The notes under the pieces were generated by a model. It saw nothing but the letters and a program-made list of their open reading frames with translations, searched no databases and was not told where the DNA came from. A program made the position numbers and the translations under genes. From the NCBI RefSeq assembly GCF_001298105.1, contig NZ_LGJH01000154.1:62001-126000 (forward strand): DNA of 64,000 nt. The letters are read 5' to 3'. Positions within the stretch are counted from its first letter, which is position 1. Each line of letters begins with the position of its first letter. Below, piece by piece: positions 1 to 10,886 of this stretch. This DNA is from Novosphingobium sp. ST904 (GTDB lineage Bacteria; Pseudomonadota; Alphaproteobacteria; Sphingomonadales; Sphingomonadaceae).

Positions 1-1193
1 TAGGCGGTGTTCCAGTAACTCGTGCCGGTGAAGGCCGAACTGTCGAACCCGTCTAGGTCGACCAGGGTGCTCCATTTCTCCTCGTTGTGCCCGGCCAGCA
101 GCGAGAGCGAGAAATTGTCATCGATCTCGTAGTCGGCGGTAAGGTGCGCGTGGATGGAATTGCGCAGCAGACCATAGTGATCGACCGTCTCGTCGCTTGA
201 AAGCAGGCGGCCGGCAGGATTGTCGAGCCAGTTCTTGAGCTGGCTGGTAAAGCTGGTGTTGGCGCTCACCCGATTGACGAGGCCCGGCGCGGTGCCGCAG
301 ATGACGGCATAGCCGCCCGGCGTCGTGCAATTGCTCTGGCTGCTCTGGATCACGGTGCCGCCCGGCGTCTTGATATCCGTGGCCACGAGCCGCGTCTGCG
401 CCGAGGGGCCGTCCTCGTCACGCGTCCACATGCCGAACGCCTTGACGGTGAGCCGGTCGCTCGGCTTGGCGACGAGCAGGAGGCTGGCGCTGCGCGTCGA
501 TTCATCGCCCAGCGTGCCGCCGTCATAGCTGTTCTTCCACGATCCGCCCTTGTCGAACGCATCGCCGGTAATCCGGAACGTCAGCATGTCGCCGATGATA
601 GGGCCTTCGACCGAGCCGCGCAGGCGCCAGTTGTCACGCGTGCCGATCATGCCCGTCAGTTGGCCGTGCCACTCGCCGCCCGGCTCCTTGTTCACGAAGT
701 TGATCGCACCGGCAAAAGTATTGCGGCCGAAATAGGCGCTCTGCGGCCCCTTGAGGATCTCGATCCGCTCGGGATCGCTGATCGAGGTGAACGGCGAAGG
801 CGAGGCGACCGGAACCCCGTCGATGAACATCGAGGTCGTCGTCGCATTGGTCGTCACCGGCGTGAAACCGCGCAGCGAGATCTGCTGGAAGGAACGGTCG
901 GCATGGCCGGAAGAGCTGTTGTTGATGTTGATGCCCGGCGTCGAACTCGCCAGCGACTGCATCGAGACGATGCCCTTGGCCTCCAGCGTTTCCGAAGTCA
1001 TCGCGGTCACCGTGACCGGCGTCTTCAGCAGGCTCTCCTCCCGTTTGCGGGCGGTGACGACGATATCGCCCGGCGCCATTTCAGTCGCCTGCGCCGGTGC
1101 GGACTGTCCCTGTGCGAAAGCCGGAGCGGCCCAGCATGCGAGCGCCGTTGAAAGTGCGGTGGTGAAACGTAGAATGTGACTGTTTCTGATCAT
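1..1193 (-). CDS. TonB-dependent receptor, N-terminal part (runs off the window edge)
   Basis: This is an outer-membrane active transporter whose frame stays open from the ATG at 1193 to the window edge, giving about 397 residues. Residues 1-28 form a signal peptide ending AFAQ. A DIVVTARKRE segment at about 43-52 precedes the plug domain, as in sphingomonad receptors. The plug carries IEILKGPQSAYFGRNTFAGA at about 144-163, the usual plug signature. The start is supported by GAGGGG about six bases upstream. It is divergent from the receptor at 1832, with 638 bp between them. The C-terminal barrel lies outside the window. The substrate cannot be read from the sequence. Confidence 0.93.
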   Translation of the reverse strand, partial: MIRNSHILRFTTALSTALACWAAPAFAQGQSAPAQATEMAPGDIVVTARKREESLLKTPVTVTAMTSETLEAKGIVSMQSLASSTPGININNSSSGHADRSFQQISLRGFTPVTTNATTTSMFIDGVPVASPSPFTSISDPERIEILKGPQSAYFGRNTFAGAINFVNKEPGGEWHGQLTGMIGTRDNWRLRGSVEGPIIGDMLTFRITGDAFDKGGSWKNSYDGGTLGDESTRSASLLLVAKPSDRLTVKAFGMWTRDEDGPSAQTRLVATDIKTPGGTVIQSSQSNCTTPGGYAVICGTAPGLVNRVSANTSFTSQLKNWLDNPAGRLLSSDETVDHYGLLRNSIHAHLTADYEIDDNFSLSLLAGHNEEKWSTLVDLDGFDSSAFTGTSYWNTA

Positions 1194-1831
1194 GGTAGCC
1201 CCTCGATGTTGTCCGGACCGCGCGCTTTCACGGCGCGTACCCGGAGAAGTTCCCTGTCGAACATCGACATGCGGGAAGGGCTGACCCGAACAGGTCAGAA
1301 GTTTCGTTCCAGACGAGCTTCCATCGAAAAATGAACAGAACCGCTGGGAGGCACCCCTCCTTGGCATGTCCCAGTCTTTAAAGGTCGGAATACTTGCGCA
1401 TCCGGTTGCGGGGTGAACCGCGTCGCAAGCTGCTTCGTCATGACGATCGAGCGCTTGTCCATGCCCATGAGATTTACTTTCCCGCCGCCGGATCGGCGCT
1501 GAATCTGGGCCCTGTTCGCCTGTCGGATGAGGGAGCGGAAAAAATCTGTCCCGCCATGAACCCGTGCGCGGATCGTCATGGACCTTGGCGATCAATCGCG
1601 ACATTCAGGTTCCGCACCGCTTCATGTCCGACCATCGGTGATCCGCGTGGATCACGATCGCCGCAGGGCGCGCCTGCTGCATCTCCGCCCCGTCGGGACG
1701 TGCAGGAAGACATGGCAGGCAGGGGAAACCCCCGCCCGCAGCCCGGGAAGACAGGTGCCGCACCAAGCCGACGCAGAGCGGTCCGGTGACGAAAAAAAGC
1801 AAGGTTCAGGTTCAAAATCGGAGTTTTTCAA
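1194..1831. other. Intergenic region between two divergent receptor genes
   Basis: This 638-bp stretch has several short ORFs on both strands, but none has a convincing ribosome site or a recognisable protein. It must hold both divergent promoters. The only clear structure I see is a 7+7 palindrome at 1638-1655, listed separately. Confidence 0.5.
1638..1655. promoter_or_regulatory. Palindrome, possible operator
   Basis: GTGATCC and GGATCAC form a perfect inverted repeat around a 4-base spacer (GCGT). It lies about 180 bp upstream of the receptor starting at 1832, in the divergent intergenic region. The binding protein is unknown; an operator role is inferred only from symmetry and position. 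Confidence 0.3.
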
Positions 1832-3969
1832 ATGAAGAAGTCTGTCATGCGGGTGCTGCTGGTCGCAACGGCACTCACCGCGCTTCCTGCCGTCGCCATG
1901 GCCCAGGAAACACCGCAAGCAGGGTCGGAACAGGACGCCCCGCAACAGGGCTTCGGAGACATCGTGGTCAGCGCCCAGCGCATCGACCAGCGGCTCCAGG
2001 ACGTTCCGGTCTCGGTAACCGCCATCACCGCCGAGGAGATCGAGACCCGCCAGGTGCTCTCCCCCACCGATATCGCCGCCTCGCCCCCAACGTGAACCTG
2101 AGTTCGGTGACCGGCGGCAGCGCCGGCCTCACCGCCTATATCCGCGGCGGCGGCGTGACGGACGGCGGCTACATCATGTCGGAGCCGGAAGTCGCGCTTT
2201 ACGTGAACGACGTCTACAACGCCCGCATGCAGGCCGCCCTGCTGGACTTTGCCGAGATCGAGCGGATCGAGGTGCTGCGCGGCCCGCAAGGCGTGCTCTA
2301 CGGCCGTAACGCGGCGGCGGGTGCGATCAACATCATCACCAAGCAGCCTGCCGACACGCTGACCGGCAACGTGCAGGTCGGCTACGGCACGTGGAACGAA
2401 CGCCGCGTGAAGGGCTACCTTTCGGTTCCGCTCAGCAAGGACGGCAAGTGGGCCTTCTCGCTCAACGGCATCGTCCGCGCGCGAGACGGCGGCCGCCAGT
2501 ACAATGCCACGCTGGACCGGAAGGTCGGCAAGGAAGACTTCCAGGGCGGCCAGTTCGATCTCGCCTACAAGGGCGACGCCGTTAAGGGGCGGCTCAACCT
2601 GTTCTATGTCCATCTCAACAGCGACGGCCAGTGGGCCAGCAACACCGTCACTGGCGACGACGGCAGGATCGTGCCGCTCTCCGGCTCCTACCGCACCGTG
2701 CTCTCGCCCTTCCCGTCCTATACCACCGTCACGCAGAAGGGCGGATCGCTGCGCCTTTCCGCCGATTATCCGGGCGGCACCATTACTTCGATCACCGCCT
2801 ATTCGCGCCTGAAGGACCGCTGGGGCGAAGACTTCTCCGGCGGCGTCTACCCCTCGATGATCGAAAGCACCGGCGATACGCCGATCTCGCTGTTCGAACG
2901 CGAAAGCCGCTCGAAGTCATGGCAGGCCAGCCAGGAGACCCAGTTCGCCGGGTCGCTGGCGGACGATTTGGTGAACTATGTCGTCGGGCTCTACTACTTC
3001 CACGAGCAGGGCGATCAGGACATGAACTCCACGATCTTCTTCGCCCCCTCTACCACCCGGTTCCATGCCGAGACGAATGCCTGGGCGGGCTACGGCCAGT
3101 TCACCTTCAACGTGACCGACAAGCTCGCACTCGTGGCGGGCGGCCGGTACACGCTGGAAGACAAGAGCCTGGACGCCACGCTGGCCGGCACGCCCGCGAT
3201 CAGCCGGGACCACTACGAGAAGTTCACGCCCAAGCTCGGCGTCAACTTCAAGCCCTCGCGCGACATGCTGCTCTATGCATCCTACACGGTCGGCTTCAAG
3301 TCAGGCGGCTACAACGGCCTCGCCTCCACCGCCGCGCAACTGGCCACCGCCTATCGCCCGGAGACCACGAAAGCCTGGGAGGCAGGCGTGAAGGCCGATA
3401 TCGGCCGGACCGTTCGCGGCTCCATTGCCGGCTTCGTCAACAAGATCACGGACCGCCAGGAAACCGTGAACCTCAATGACGGCGGCTTCCTTGTCGAGAA
3501 CTACAACGTGAGGATTTCCGGCATCGAGGCAGAGCTGGCCTGGCGCCCGCTCACCGGGCTCCAGATCTGGGGCAACGGCTCGATCAACCGGGGCAAATAC
3601 CTCTCCACCGACTCCGCCGTCGGTTCGCTGATCGGCAAGAACCCGCCCTCGTTGCCCAAGTACCAGGGCACCATCGGCGTGGACTACTCGCTGCCGGTGG
3701 GTCCGGGCACGGCCAAGCTCGGCGCCGACGCCGCCTTCCGCGACCAGTACTTCTCGACGCCGGACAATCTGGAGGTCGGCCACGTCAAGGCGACCCAGCT
3801 GTTCAACGCCTATGCCGGATACGACGTGGGCCCATGGAACTTCCAGATCGCCGGCAAGAACCTGTTCAACCAGACCTACTGGACGACCGGCTTCGGCTTT
3901 TCGGTGATCAACCCGCGCATCATGGCCAATCCGCGCACGATGCTGGGCACGGTGAAGTACAGCTTCTAG
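1832..3969 (+). pseudogene. TonB-dependent receptor, broken by one frameshift
   Basis: Outer-membrane receptor of about 712 residues if repaired. The ATG at 1832 opens a signal peptide (residues 1-25, ending AMAQ), then GDIVVSAQR and the start of the plug. That frame stops at 2095. The rest of the plug and the barrel continue in the neighbouring frame to 3969 (VLRGPQGVLYGRNAAAGA, then a barrel ending in GTVKYSF with terminal Phe). Restoring one C near 2078 (GCCGCC to GCCCGCC) turns DIAAS into the expected DIARLAPN. Both halves look well conserved, so a sequence error is more likely than decay. An SDR gene follows 80 bp downstream and may be co-transcribed. Confidence 0.88.
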
Positions 3970-4049
3970 CAACGTCCCGGCGGGCTCCCCTCGGCCGGGA
4001 GCCCGCCTCCCGCGATCGGCGGCCGCAGGCGTCATGGAGTGCAAAGGAA

Positions 4050-4811
4050 ATGAACAGCGCGCGGTTTTCCGGCCTCAACGTCGTCGTCACCGGGGGACGC
4101 GGCGGCATCGGCGCTGCCATCGTCTCGGCCTTTGCCGCCGAAGGAGCCCGCGTGGTGAGCGCGGATCTCGCCTGCGAGGATGAGGATGGCGGCACCGGCA
4201 AGGCCCTTGTCCTCGAACGCCGCCTGGACGTCACCAGCGAAGCGTCCTGGTCCGGCCTGCTCGATTTCGTGGATACCCACCTCGGCGGACTGGATGTCCT
4301 GGTGAACAACGCCGGGTTCTATCTGCCCGACATCGCTTTCGAGGACATGCCGCTGGACCTGTGGCAGCGCCATTTCGCCATCAATTCCGACGGCACTTTC
4401 CTCGGCTGCAAACATGCGATCCGGCATATGAAGGGGCGTGGCGGCGGCTCCGTGGTCAACCTGGGGTCGGGCATGTCGATCACCGCCAACCCGAACGGCG
4501 CGGCCTACTGCGCCTCCAAGGCCGCTGCGCTCATGACCACCAGGGCGGCGGCGCGGGCGGCAGGCCGCCACGGTATCAGGGTCAACGCCGTGCTGCCCGG
4601 CGCCGTCCCCACCCCGATGCTCATGGGCAACATGCACGGCGGCGAGACCGAGAGCGAATTCCTCGCCCGCATGGAGAGTTTCAGCCCGCTCGGCCTGCTT
4701 GCCACCCCCGAGGATATCGCCCGCGCCGTGCTGTTCCTCGCAGATCCCGCCAACCGCGCCATTTCCGGCATCCACGTCCCGGTGGACGGCGGGAACATCC
4801 CCGGCGCCTGA
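4050..4811 (+). CDS. SDR family NAD(P)-dependent oxidoreductase
   Basis: Short-chain dehydrogenase of 253 residues, the usual length for classical SDRs. It has the N-terminal cofactor motif TGGRGGIG, the NNAG structural motif, a Ser in NLGSGMS, and the catalytic YCASK (Tyr-x3-Lys). The C-terminus, HVPVDGGNIPGA, is typical of the FabG-like group. AAGGAA lies directly before the ATG and GGAG ten bases upstream. It sits 80 bp after the receptor gene on the same strand, suggesting oxidation or reduction of the imported compound. The substrate is unknown. Confidence 0.92.
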   Translation: MNSARFSGLNVVVTGGRGGIGAAIVSAFAAEGARVVSADLACEDEDGGTGKALVLERRLDVTSEASWSGLLDFVDTHLGGLDVLVNNAGFYLPDIAFEDMPLDLWQRHFAINSDGTFLGCKHAIRHMKGRGGGSVVNLGSGMSITANPNGAAYCASKAAALMTTRAAARAAGRHGIRVNAVLPGAVPTPMLMGNMHGGETESEFLARMESFSPLGLLATPEDIARAVLFLADPANRAISGIHVPVDGGNIPGA

Positions 4812-4923
4812 CTTAAGCAAACCTACGCTAACCTGCCACAACCTCATCAAGACAATCGATTTCTGTTGCATCGTCGCCCCGATTGACCAAAGGCGAAACA
4901 TTGCGGATCTACGGAGTTTCCCC

Positions 4924-6762
4924 TTGGTCGGATCATTGTCCAATCGCATCGTGATGCTGTGCAGCATCCTGTGCCTGATGTTGGCCGTCCTGGCGGGGCT
5001 CCTGCTCGACGGTTCTTCGCAGATGCACGGCAGCCTCACGTGGGTGACGCATTCCTCGCAGGTTCTCAAGACCGCTAATCGTGCTCTCAGCCATCTCCAG
5101 CAGGCCGAATCTGGCCAGCGCGGGTTCGTGCTCACGCATAATCCCGAATTCGGCCAGACCGTCGCCACGGAAATCGCGGCCTCCAAGCGGGACGCGGCGG
5201 CGCTTGTCACCCTCACCTCCGACAACCCGTCGCAGAACGAACGCGCCCGCCAGATCCGCTCGCTGATCGAGGAACGCTCAGCAAACCTGGAAAAGTCCGC
5301 CGAACTTACCCGCAACGGCGATTTCGCCGCCGCGCAGGCCCTGGCCGCCACCGGGCGCGGGCGCTACATCATGCTGCTGGTGGACGCCCGCGTCGGCGAC
5401 CTGCTCAGCGAGGAGCGCGCCCTTTCGATCTCGCGGATGGGCGCGGTGGAGCACAGGCTCAACTACATCCGCTGGCTGGTGCTCATCGGCACGCCGCTTG
5501 CCATCGTCATCATCGCCCTGATGGGCACCGCACTGATCCGCCGCATCCGCCGCCCGGTCGACGCCATGATGACCGTGATGGGCCAACTTGGCGCGGGCGA
5601 TCGCAGTGCCCGCATCGACGCGACCATGGATTCGAGCGAATTCGAACGCCTCGCCAGCGGCTACAACGCCATGGCCGAGGAGCTTGAGGCCGCCGTCGCC
5701 GATCAGGTGGACAGCGAGGAAAGGCTGCGCGTCGCCAATCTCGAACTGAGCGGAAACGCCGATGTCCTGCGCGAACGCGGCGAGGTCATCGAACTGCTGG
5801 GCGGCATGGCGCACCGGATGCAGGCTGCCCGCACGGACGAGGAACTGGCCTCGATCATCCGCGTCTTCGTGCCGCGCGTCCTGCCCGAAATCCCCGGCGC
5901 GCTCTATGCCCACAACAATTCGCGCAACCTGCTCGTGCCGATCGCGGCGTGGGCGGGGCTCGAAGTCGAGACCGCCGGGTTCGCACCGGACCAGTGCTGG
6001 GCGCTGCGGCGCGGCCAGAGCCATTTCGTGGTCGAACCCGGCTCCGATATCGTCTGCGCCCATGTCGGGGCCGAAACCGACCACTATCACTGCGAGCCGC
6101 TGCTGGCCGGCGGCGAAGTCATCGGCGTGCTTTATCTCAAGGGCGTGGTCGGGGCCGAGAACCGCTTCCGCCTGACCGTGCTGACCGAGAACATCGCCTC
6201 TGCCCTCGTCAACCACAGGCTGCAGCGCGGCCTGCGCGAACAAACGATCCGCGACCCGCTCACCAGCCTGTTCAACCGCCGCTACATGGAAGAGACGCTG
6301 GCGCTGGAAATCGCCCGCGCCTCGCGCACCGGCAGCCCGCTCAGCCTCGTCATGTGCGATGTCGACCACTTCAAGCGCTTCAACGACGAATTCGGCCACG
6401 AGGCAGGCGATGCCGTGCTCCAGGCCGTTGCGGCCGAGATGCGCAGCCGTTTCCGCGACGGCGACGTGGTCTGCCGCTTCGGCGGCGAGGAATTCACGAT
6501 CATCGCGCCCGGCACTTCGGCCGCCGTGCTGGCGGGCCGCGTGGAAATCGTGCGTCAGGCGATCAGCGAACTGATGGTCAACCAGGGCGGCCGCACGCTC
6601 GGCTCCACCACCATGTCCTTCGGCATCGCCACCTGGGAAGAGAACATGGAGCGTGACGGCTCCACCCTGATCAAGTCCGCCGACGCCGCGCTCTATCGCG
6701 CCAAGCGCGACGGGCGAAACCGGGTCGTGCTGGATGCCCGGGCGGAAGCACTGGCGGCCTGA
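4924..6762 (+). CDS. Membrane-bound diguanylate cyclase (CHASE3-HAMP-GAF-GGDEF)
   Basis: Predicted to make cyclic di-GMP from GTP. Two membrane segments (about 9-28 and 183-205) flank a CHASE3-like helical sensor with the [10 protein letters not shown] motif. A HAMP linker (about 206-258), a GAF-like region (about 285-440) and a GGDEF domain follow. The active site is GGEEF (about 520-524). RDGD five residues before it fits the inhibitory I-site. I prefer the TTG at 4924 because CGGAG lies seven bases upstream; the ATG at 4954 would cut into the first membrane segment. The longer open frame upstream is a shadow of the SDR gene. It is 612 residues long and convergent with the gene at 8081. Confidence 0.9.
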   Translation: MVGSLSNRIVMLCSILCLMLAVLAGLLLDGSSQMHGSLTWVTHSSQVLKTANRALSHLQQAESGQRGFVLTHNPEFGQTVATEIAASKRDAAALVTLTSDNPSQNERARQIRSLIEERSANLEKSAELTRNGDFAAAQALAATGRGRYIMLLVDARVGDLLSEERALSISRMGAVEHRLNYIRWLVLIGTPLAIVIIALMGTALIRRIRRPVDAMMTVMGQLGAGDRSARIDATMDSSEFERLASGYNAMAEELEAAVADQVDSEERLRVANLELSGNADVLRERGEVIELLGGMAHRMQAARTDEELASIIRVFVPRVLPEIPGALYAHNNSRNLLVPIAAWAGLEVETAGFAPDQCWALRRGQSHFVVEPGSDIVCAHVGAETDHYHCEPLLAGGEVIGVLYLKGVVGAENRFRLTVLTENIASALVNHRLQRGLREQTIRDPLTSLFNRRYMEETLALEIARASRTGSPLSLVMCDVDHFKRFNDEFGHEAGDAVLQAVAAEMRSRFRDGDVVCRFGGEEFTIIAPGTSAAVLAGRVEIVRQAISELMVNQGGRTLGSTTMSFGIATWEENMERDGSTLIKSADAALYRAKRDGRNRVVLDARAEALAA

Positions 6763-8081
6763 TCCTGTCCCGAACGCAGGGTTGCGGCGCTAGACGCTGA
6801 CCTTTGCCGCAACCGCCCGCCGTCGCCGAATACGCGCAGGTAACGTTCGATCTCGGCGGGCCTGCCGGTCGCCTTGGCCGGATTGTCCGACAGCTTCACG
6901 GCGGGCCGCCCATTGGCCGAAACCACCTTGCAGACCAGCGAGATCGGATCGAGCCCATCGGTTTCGAAAGGCGCGCAGCCCCGGAAGTCATTCGTGAGGT
7001 TGGTACCCCAGCCGAAGCTCATCCGCACCCGGCCGTGGAAATGGCGATAGGTCGCCTCGATGCTGTCGATATCCATGCCGTCGGAAAAGATCAGCAGCTT
7101 GGTCCGGGGATCCCGGCCCTTTTCACGCCACCAGCGGATGATCTGCTCACCGCCCTCGATCGGCGGCGCGCTGTCAGGGCGGAAGCCGGTCCAATCGGCC
7201 ACCCAGTCAGGCGCGCGTTCGAGGAACGACGTCGTACCGAAGGCATCCGGCAGCGCTACCAGCAGGTTGCCGGCATAATGATCGCTCCAGTCCTTGAGCA
7301 CGCGATAGGGGGCCTGCCGCAGCTCCTCGTCGCCGTCTGCCAGCGCGGCCAGCACCATCGGCAATTCGTGCGCATTGGTGCCGATCGCCTCAAGGTCCGC
7401 ATCCATCGCCAGCAGGACGTTGGATGACCCGATGAAGCGCTTGCCCAGCCCTTCCTTCAACGCTTCGACGCACCAGCGCTGCCAGAGGAAGCCGTGCCGC
7501 CGCCGCGTGCCGAAATCCGAAAGCACGAGGTCGGGAAGCTGGGCGAGCCGCTCGACCTTCTCCTTGGCGCGCGCATAGAGCACGTCGAGCTCAAAGCGGC
7601 CGCGATCCTTCATCGCCGTGCGCGAACGCAGCTCGTTCACGATGGCGAGCGCGGGAATTTCCCACATCATGGTATGCGTCCACGGTCCTTCGAACCGCAG
7701 TTCGTACTGGCCGTCCATTTTGCGAAGCTCATACTCCGGCAAGCGGAAATCGGCGAGCCAGGCGATGAAATCCGGGCTGAACATCTGCGCCTTGCCGTAG
7801 AAGCTGTTGCCCGCCAGCCAGATCAGCTCCTTCTTGCCGAACCGCAGCGAACGCGCATGGTCGAGCTGGGCGCGCAGTTCGGCCTCGTCGATCACATCGG
7901 CCAGACGGACCGACTTCGTGCGATTGATGAGCTCGAACGTCGCCTGCACATCCGGGTAGAGATGCCGGACCATCTGAAGCATCAGCAGCTTGTAGAAGTC
8001 CGTATCCAGCAGGCTGCGCACGATCGGGTCGAGGCGCCAGTTGTGATTGTATGTACGCGTTGCGATATCGGTGTAGACCAT
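6693..8081 (-). CDS. pncB: Nicotinate phosphoribosyltransferase (C-terminal tail probably frameshifted)
   Basis: Converts nicotinate plus PRPP to nicotinate mononucleotide in NAD salvage. The sequence is NAPRTase-like from the N-terminus ([14 protein letters not shown]), through [40 protein letters not shown] and FSDGMDID, to [12 protein letters not shown]. In the raw frame the last ~35 residues are unlike the family and overlap the diguanylate cyclase gene. Adding one G in the run near 6823 gives AVAAKVSV and a stop at 6790-6792, removing the overlap and giving a normal length of about 430. It is divergent from a nicotinamidase-like gene 27 bp away, which supports a shared pathway and shared promoter region. 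Confidence 0.92.
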   Translation of the reverse strand: MVYTDIATRTYNHNWRLDPIVRSLLDTDFYKLLMLQMVRHLYPDVQATFELINRTKSVRLADVIDEAELRAQLDHARSLRFGKKELIWLAGNSFYGKAQMFSPDFIAWLADFRLPEYELRKMDGQYELRFEGPWTHTMMWEIPALAIVNELRSRTAMKDRGRFELDVLYARAKEKVERLAQLPDLVLSDFGTRRRHGFLWQRWCVEALKEGLGKRFIGSSNVLLAMDADLEAIGTNAHELPMVLAALADGDEELRQAPYRVLKDWSDHYAGNLLVALPDAFGTTSFLERAPDWVADWTGFRPDSAPPIEGGEQIIRWWREKGRDPRTKLLIFSDGMDIDSIEATYRHFHGRVRMSFGWGTNLTNDFRGCAPFETDGLDPISLVCKVVSANGRPAVKLSDNPAKATGRPAEIERYLRVFGDGGRLRQRSASSAATLRSGQDQAASASARASSTTRFRPSRLAR

Positions 8082-8108
8082 GACAAACTCTTAGGACGAT
8101 ATCCCGCA

Positions 8109-8759
8109 ATGACAAACCCTGGGGCACTCAACCTTACGGCAACTCCGGTTTCGCATTCCGGCAGCCGCCGGTTCGTCATCGTCGTGGACATGCAGGGGGA
8201 CTTCGTACATGCCGACGGCGCCCTGCCCGTCCCCGGCGCGCAAGCCATCGTGGCGCCGATGCAGGATTGGCTCAACGCGCTCGATCCCGCGCTGACCGCC
8301 GGTGTCCTGCTTACTTTCGACACGCATCAGCCTGAAATCTATTCCGGATCTCCGGAAAGCGAGAAGTTCCCCATTCATTGCATGAAGGGAACGGCGGGCT
8401 GGGAAAGCGTGCTCGATGCAAGCACCATCGATTCCCTCATTCCGATCTATACGCTGGAAAAGGGCGTGTTCGATATGTGGGCCGAACCCGGACTGGCGAT
8501 GGAACCTGCACGCGGCGCGCAAGGTGAGCCGACAGGCCGCGACAGCTTCTTCGCCGATCTGGCCGGGTCGGGCGTGGAGGCCATGACGGTAGTCGGCGTG
8601 GCGGCGGACTACTGCGTGCGCTGGGCCATGGAAGGCCTGCTCGCTCGCGGCTTCAGGGTTGATCTACCCGCATCCCTGACGCGCGGCATCGGCAAGAATG
8701 CCGGGGAAGTCATCGCCGAACTGGGCGAAGAACACCGCCCGGCTGCGCTGGCTCCGTAA
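8109..8759 (+). CDS. pncA: Nicotinamidase-like cysteine hydrolase (isochorismatase family)
   Basis: Predicted to deamidate nicotinamide to nicotinate, feeding the divergent pncB. It has 216 residues. The family triad is visible: Asp in VIVVDMQGDF (about 24), Lys in IHCMKGTAGWE, and Cys in GVAADYCVRW. The metal-site region appears as TFDTHQPEIY. The ATG at 8109 was chosen from the start of homology; a longer open frame upstream is antisense to pncB. The divergent arrangement with pncB strengthens the nicotinamidase call over other isochorismatase-fold hydrolases, but substrate identity is inferred. Confidence 0.82.
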   Translation: MTNPGALNLTATPVSHSGSRRFVIVVDMQGDFVHADGALPVPGAQAIVAPMQDWLNALDPALTAGVLLTFDTHQPEIYSGSPESEKFPIHCMKGTAGWESVLDASTIDSLIPIYTLEKGVFDMWAEPGLAMEPARGAQGEPTGRDSFFADLAGSGVEAMTVVGVAADYCVRWAMEGLLARGFRVDLPASLTRGIGKNAGEVIAELGEEHRPAALAP

Positions 8760-8780
8760 GCCCTGCCCCCGCCGCGCGGG

Positions 8781-9548
8781 TCAGGTCTGGAGGACGAAGG
8801 GAATCTCGACCAGCCCGCGCACCATGACCGCGGCACCATCGCGCCGCGTGGGAGACCACTTCCAGCGCCTCACCGCGGACAGCGCGGCCTTGTCGAGACG
8901 CTCGAACCCACTGCTTTTCGACACCGAGATATCCGCGACCGAACCGTCCGCGCCCAGGATGACCATGAGCACGACCGTGCCCTGCTCTCGCTTGCGGCGC
9001 GATTCCACCGGATAGCGTGGCGGATCCGCAGCGATCATCTTGGAAGAAAGGTCCCCTGCGTTCTCGATCCGAGGCGCCGGGGCCACAGCCACTGTCTGCG
9101 TCTGGGGCGCTGGCGGGCCCGGAATCGCCACCTGCACGACCGGCGGCTCCGGCGAGGTGGAGATCGTGGCGGGCGCCGAGGTCAGCACGATCGGCGGCGG
9201 CGGCGCCACGACCGGGGAGACCGGCTGCACCACCTGCTTCACGGGTTGCGGCTGGGATTTGGGCGGCGGCGGAGGCGGCGGCGTGGGCTGTTCTAGATCG
9301 GCGACCACCAGCCGCTTGCGTGCTTCCTGATGGCCGTTGACGATATTGAGTGCCAGCATCGAGGCGATCATCCCGCCGACGATCGCGGTGGCGCCCAGCA
9401 TCGCGCCGATGTTCGGGCGGCGTTGTTCGCCATAACGCGAAACCGCCCAGGCTCCGGGAAGAGCGACGACCTCGCCCTGGGGCTGGGCCCTCGGACGCTC
9501 CGGCAGGACGACGTCGTCCGTCTGCTGAATTGTGGCGTATTTCGTCAA
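8781..9548 (-). CDS. tonB: TonB family energy transducer
   Basis: Couples inner-membrane proton motive force to the TonB-dependent receptors. It has 255 residues: a cytoplasmic N-terminus, one membrane anchor (about 47-69), a Pro-rich periplasmic spacer with a run of seven Pro, and a C-terminal TonB domain (about 175-255) with PPRYPVESRRKREQGTV and GFERLDKAALSAVRRWKWSP. The start is TTG at 9548 with GGGGG about nine bases upstream; no ATG lies before the membrane segment. It converges on the nicotinamidase gene. A Fur-box-like palindrome 40 bp upstream suggests iron control. Confidence 0.92.
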   Translation of the reverse strand: MTKYATIQQTDDVVLPERPRAQPQGEVVALPGAWAVSRYGEQRRPNIGAMLGATAIVGGMIASMLALNIVNGHQEARKRLVVADLEQPTPPPPPPPKSQPQPVKQVVQPVSPVVAPPPPIVLTSAPATISTSPEPPVVQVAIPGPPAPQTQTVAVAPAPRIENAGDLSSKMIAADPPRYPVESRRKREQGTVVLMVILGADGSVADISVSKSSGFERLDKAALSAVRRWKWSPTRRDGAAVMVRGLVEIPFVLQT

Positions 9549-9907
9549 GTTACCGAACCCCCGCCAAAAGCCATTTTGGCCTGGCTAATGCGAGTCATTC
9601 GCATAGCTGAACCTTGATTTGCAGTCGAGACACAATCCGCACCGCATGGGCGGTTCCCGCCACAACCGCGCGTAAGGCCGGACGATTCGCAGCCTTGCCT
9701 TCCACGATGCATTGCCACTCGATTGCCATGTATTTCGCTATTGCGAATGAAACGCGATAAAGCAATATCCGCAATTGCAAGATGCGAAGCATTCCTTGCA
9801 ACTTTCGTCAGCCAATCACTTAAAAATTTGTATTAGAATGATTTTTTCTGATTCCATCGTTAGGCGGAAAAATTGCGACTGCGAAGGAATTGCAATAATC
9901 GCCGGAA
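9549..9907. other. Intergenic region between tonB and the LysR gene
   Basis: This 359-bp AT-richer region holds the divergent promoters of tonB and the LysR gene. Besides the Fur-like box (separate entry), the segment around 9734-9766 contains overlapping symmetric pieces (TTCGC-TATT-GCGAA, and ATTGC paired with GCAAT) that could bind the LysR protein. No gene is supported. Confidence 0.5.
9589..9603. promoter_or_regulatory. Fur-box-like palindrome upstream of tonB
   Basis: TGCGAGTCATTCGCA is close to the 7-1-7 Fur core TGNNAATNATTNNCA; the outer TGC/GCA and the right half match fully. It sits 41-55 bases before the TTG start of tonB. Fur control of tonB is common in Gram-negative bacteria, so iron repression is a reasonable inference. 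Confidence 0.5.
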
Positions 9908-10831
9908 ATGTCGCTCCCGATCGCACCCAACCTGCTGCTGATCCTCGCGCTCCTGCTCAAGACTAAAAGCGTGAGCGGGACGGCACTCGCCCTGGGCGTA
10001 AGCCAGCCCAGCGTAAGCCGAGCGCTCTCGCAGCTTCGGACCGCACTGAAGGACCCGCTGCTGGTCCGCTCCGGCGCGGGCATGGCAAGGACGCGCCGGG
10101 GTGAGGAACTTGTCGGCAAACTGGCGGACTGGGTGACGACGACGTCCTCCCTGCTCGTGGAGGACAGCTTCGCGCCCGCCGAAGTGGAACGGCGCTTTCG
10201 CATCGCCTCAACCGATTTCGGGGTGATGTCGGTGCTGCTGCCTGCCATCGCAATGCTTCGAGAACTCGCGCCCGCTATCTCGATCGACATCGTGCAGCTC
10301 AGCCATGCCACGCACCGCTCGCTGGCGGAGGGCGATATCGACTTCGCGATTTCCGGGCTCGACCATGACCCGGCGCAGCTTCATCGAATGTTGCTCTTCA
10401 GGGACAGCTTCCGCTGCGTCACGCGACGCGATCATCCCCTGGCCGTAAGCGATGACACGCCGATCACGGTGGAAACCTTCCTGAAGCACCCCCATCTCGG
10501 CCTCACTGTAAGCGAAGCGGAACTGGACCGGGTGACAATGACGCTCGGCCCGCTCGCCGCCACGCGCAAGGTCGCCGCCAGCCTGCCTTACTTCGGCCTC
10601 GCGCCGGACATGCTGGCGGCCGGCGATCTCGTGATGGTGCTGCCCGCACGGGCGGCAAACCATTTCAGCCAGACTCACGAACTGGCTTCGCGCCCGGCGC
10701 CGGAGCAACTGGGAGAACTGGAATACTGGCTGCTCTGGCACGAGCGCAGCCACCGCGACCGAGCAGCCGAATGGCTGCGGGACCGGCTTCAGGAGATCTG
10801 CTCCGCAAGCCTGACCGGCAAACCTGAATAG
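9908..10831 (+). CDS. LysR family transcriptional regulator
   Basis: DNA-binding regulator of 307 residues. The N-terminal winged helix-turn-helix (about 5-65) contains GTALALGVSQPSVSRALSQL, diagnostic for LysR proteins. The effector domain (about 95-300) starts at RFRIASTDFGVMSVLLPAI. It lies between tonB (divergent) and an iron-type receptor (same strand, 46-78 bp downstream depending on the receptor start), so it may regulate either. GGAA lies close before the ATG. The ligand is unknown. Confidence 0.92.
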   Translation: MSLPIAPNLLLILALLLKTKSVSGTALALGVSQPSVSRALSQLRTALKDPLLVRSGAGMARTRRGEELVGKLADWVTTTSSLLVEDSFAPAEVERRFRIASTDFGVMSVLLPAIAMLRELAPAISIDIVQLSHATHRSLAEGDIDFAISGLDHDPAQLHRMLLFRDSFRCVTRRDHPLAVSDDTPITVETFLKHPHLGLTVSEAELDRVTMTLGPLAATRKVAASLPYFGLAPDMLAAGDLVMVLPARAANHFSQTHELASRPAPEQLGELEYWLLWHERSHRDRAAEWLRDRLQEICSASLTGKPE

Positions 10832-10886
10832 TCGATATCCGATCTTGATTGTTGGCCTTGGCCGGCTTCCGTCCCAATGGCGCTAC

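Noticed and set aside
1394..1835. Small ORFs in the 1194-1831 intergenic region
   Set aside because: No ribosome sites, overlapping on both strands, no recognisable proteins.
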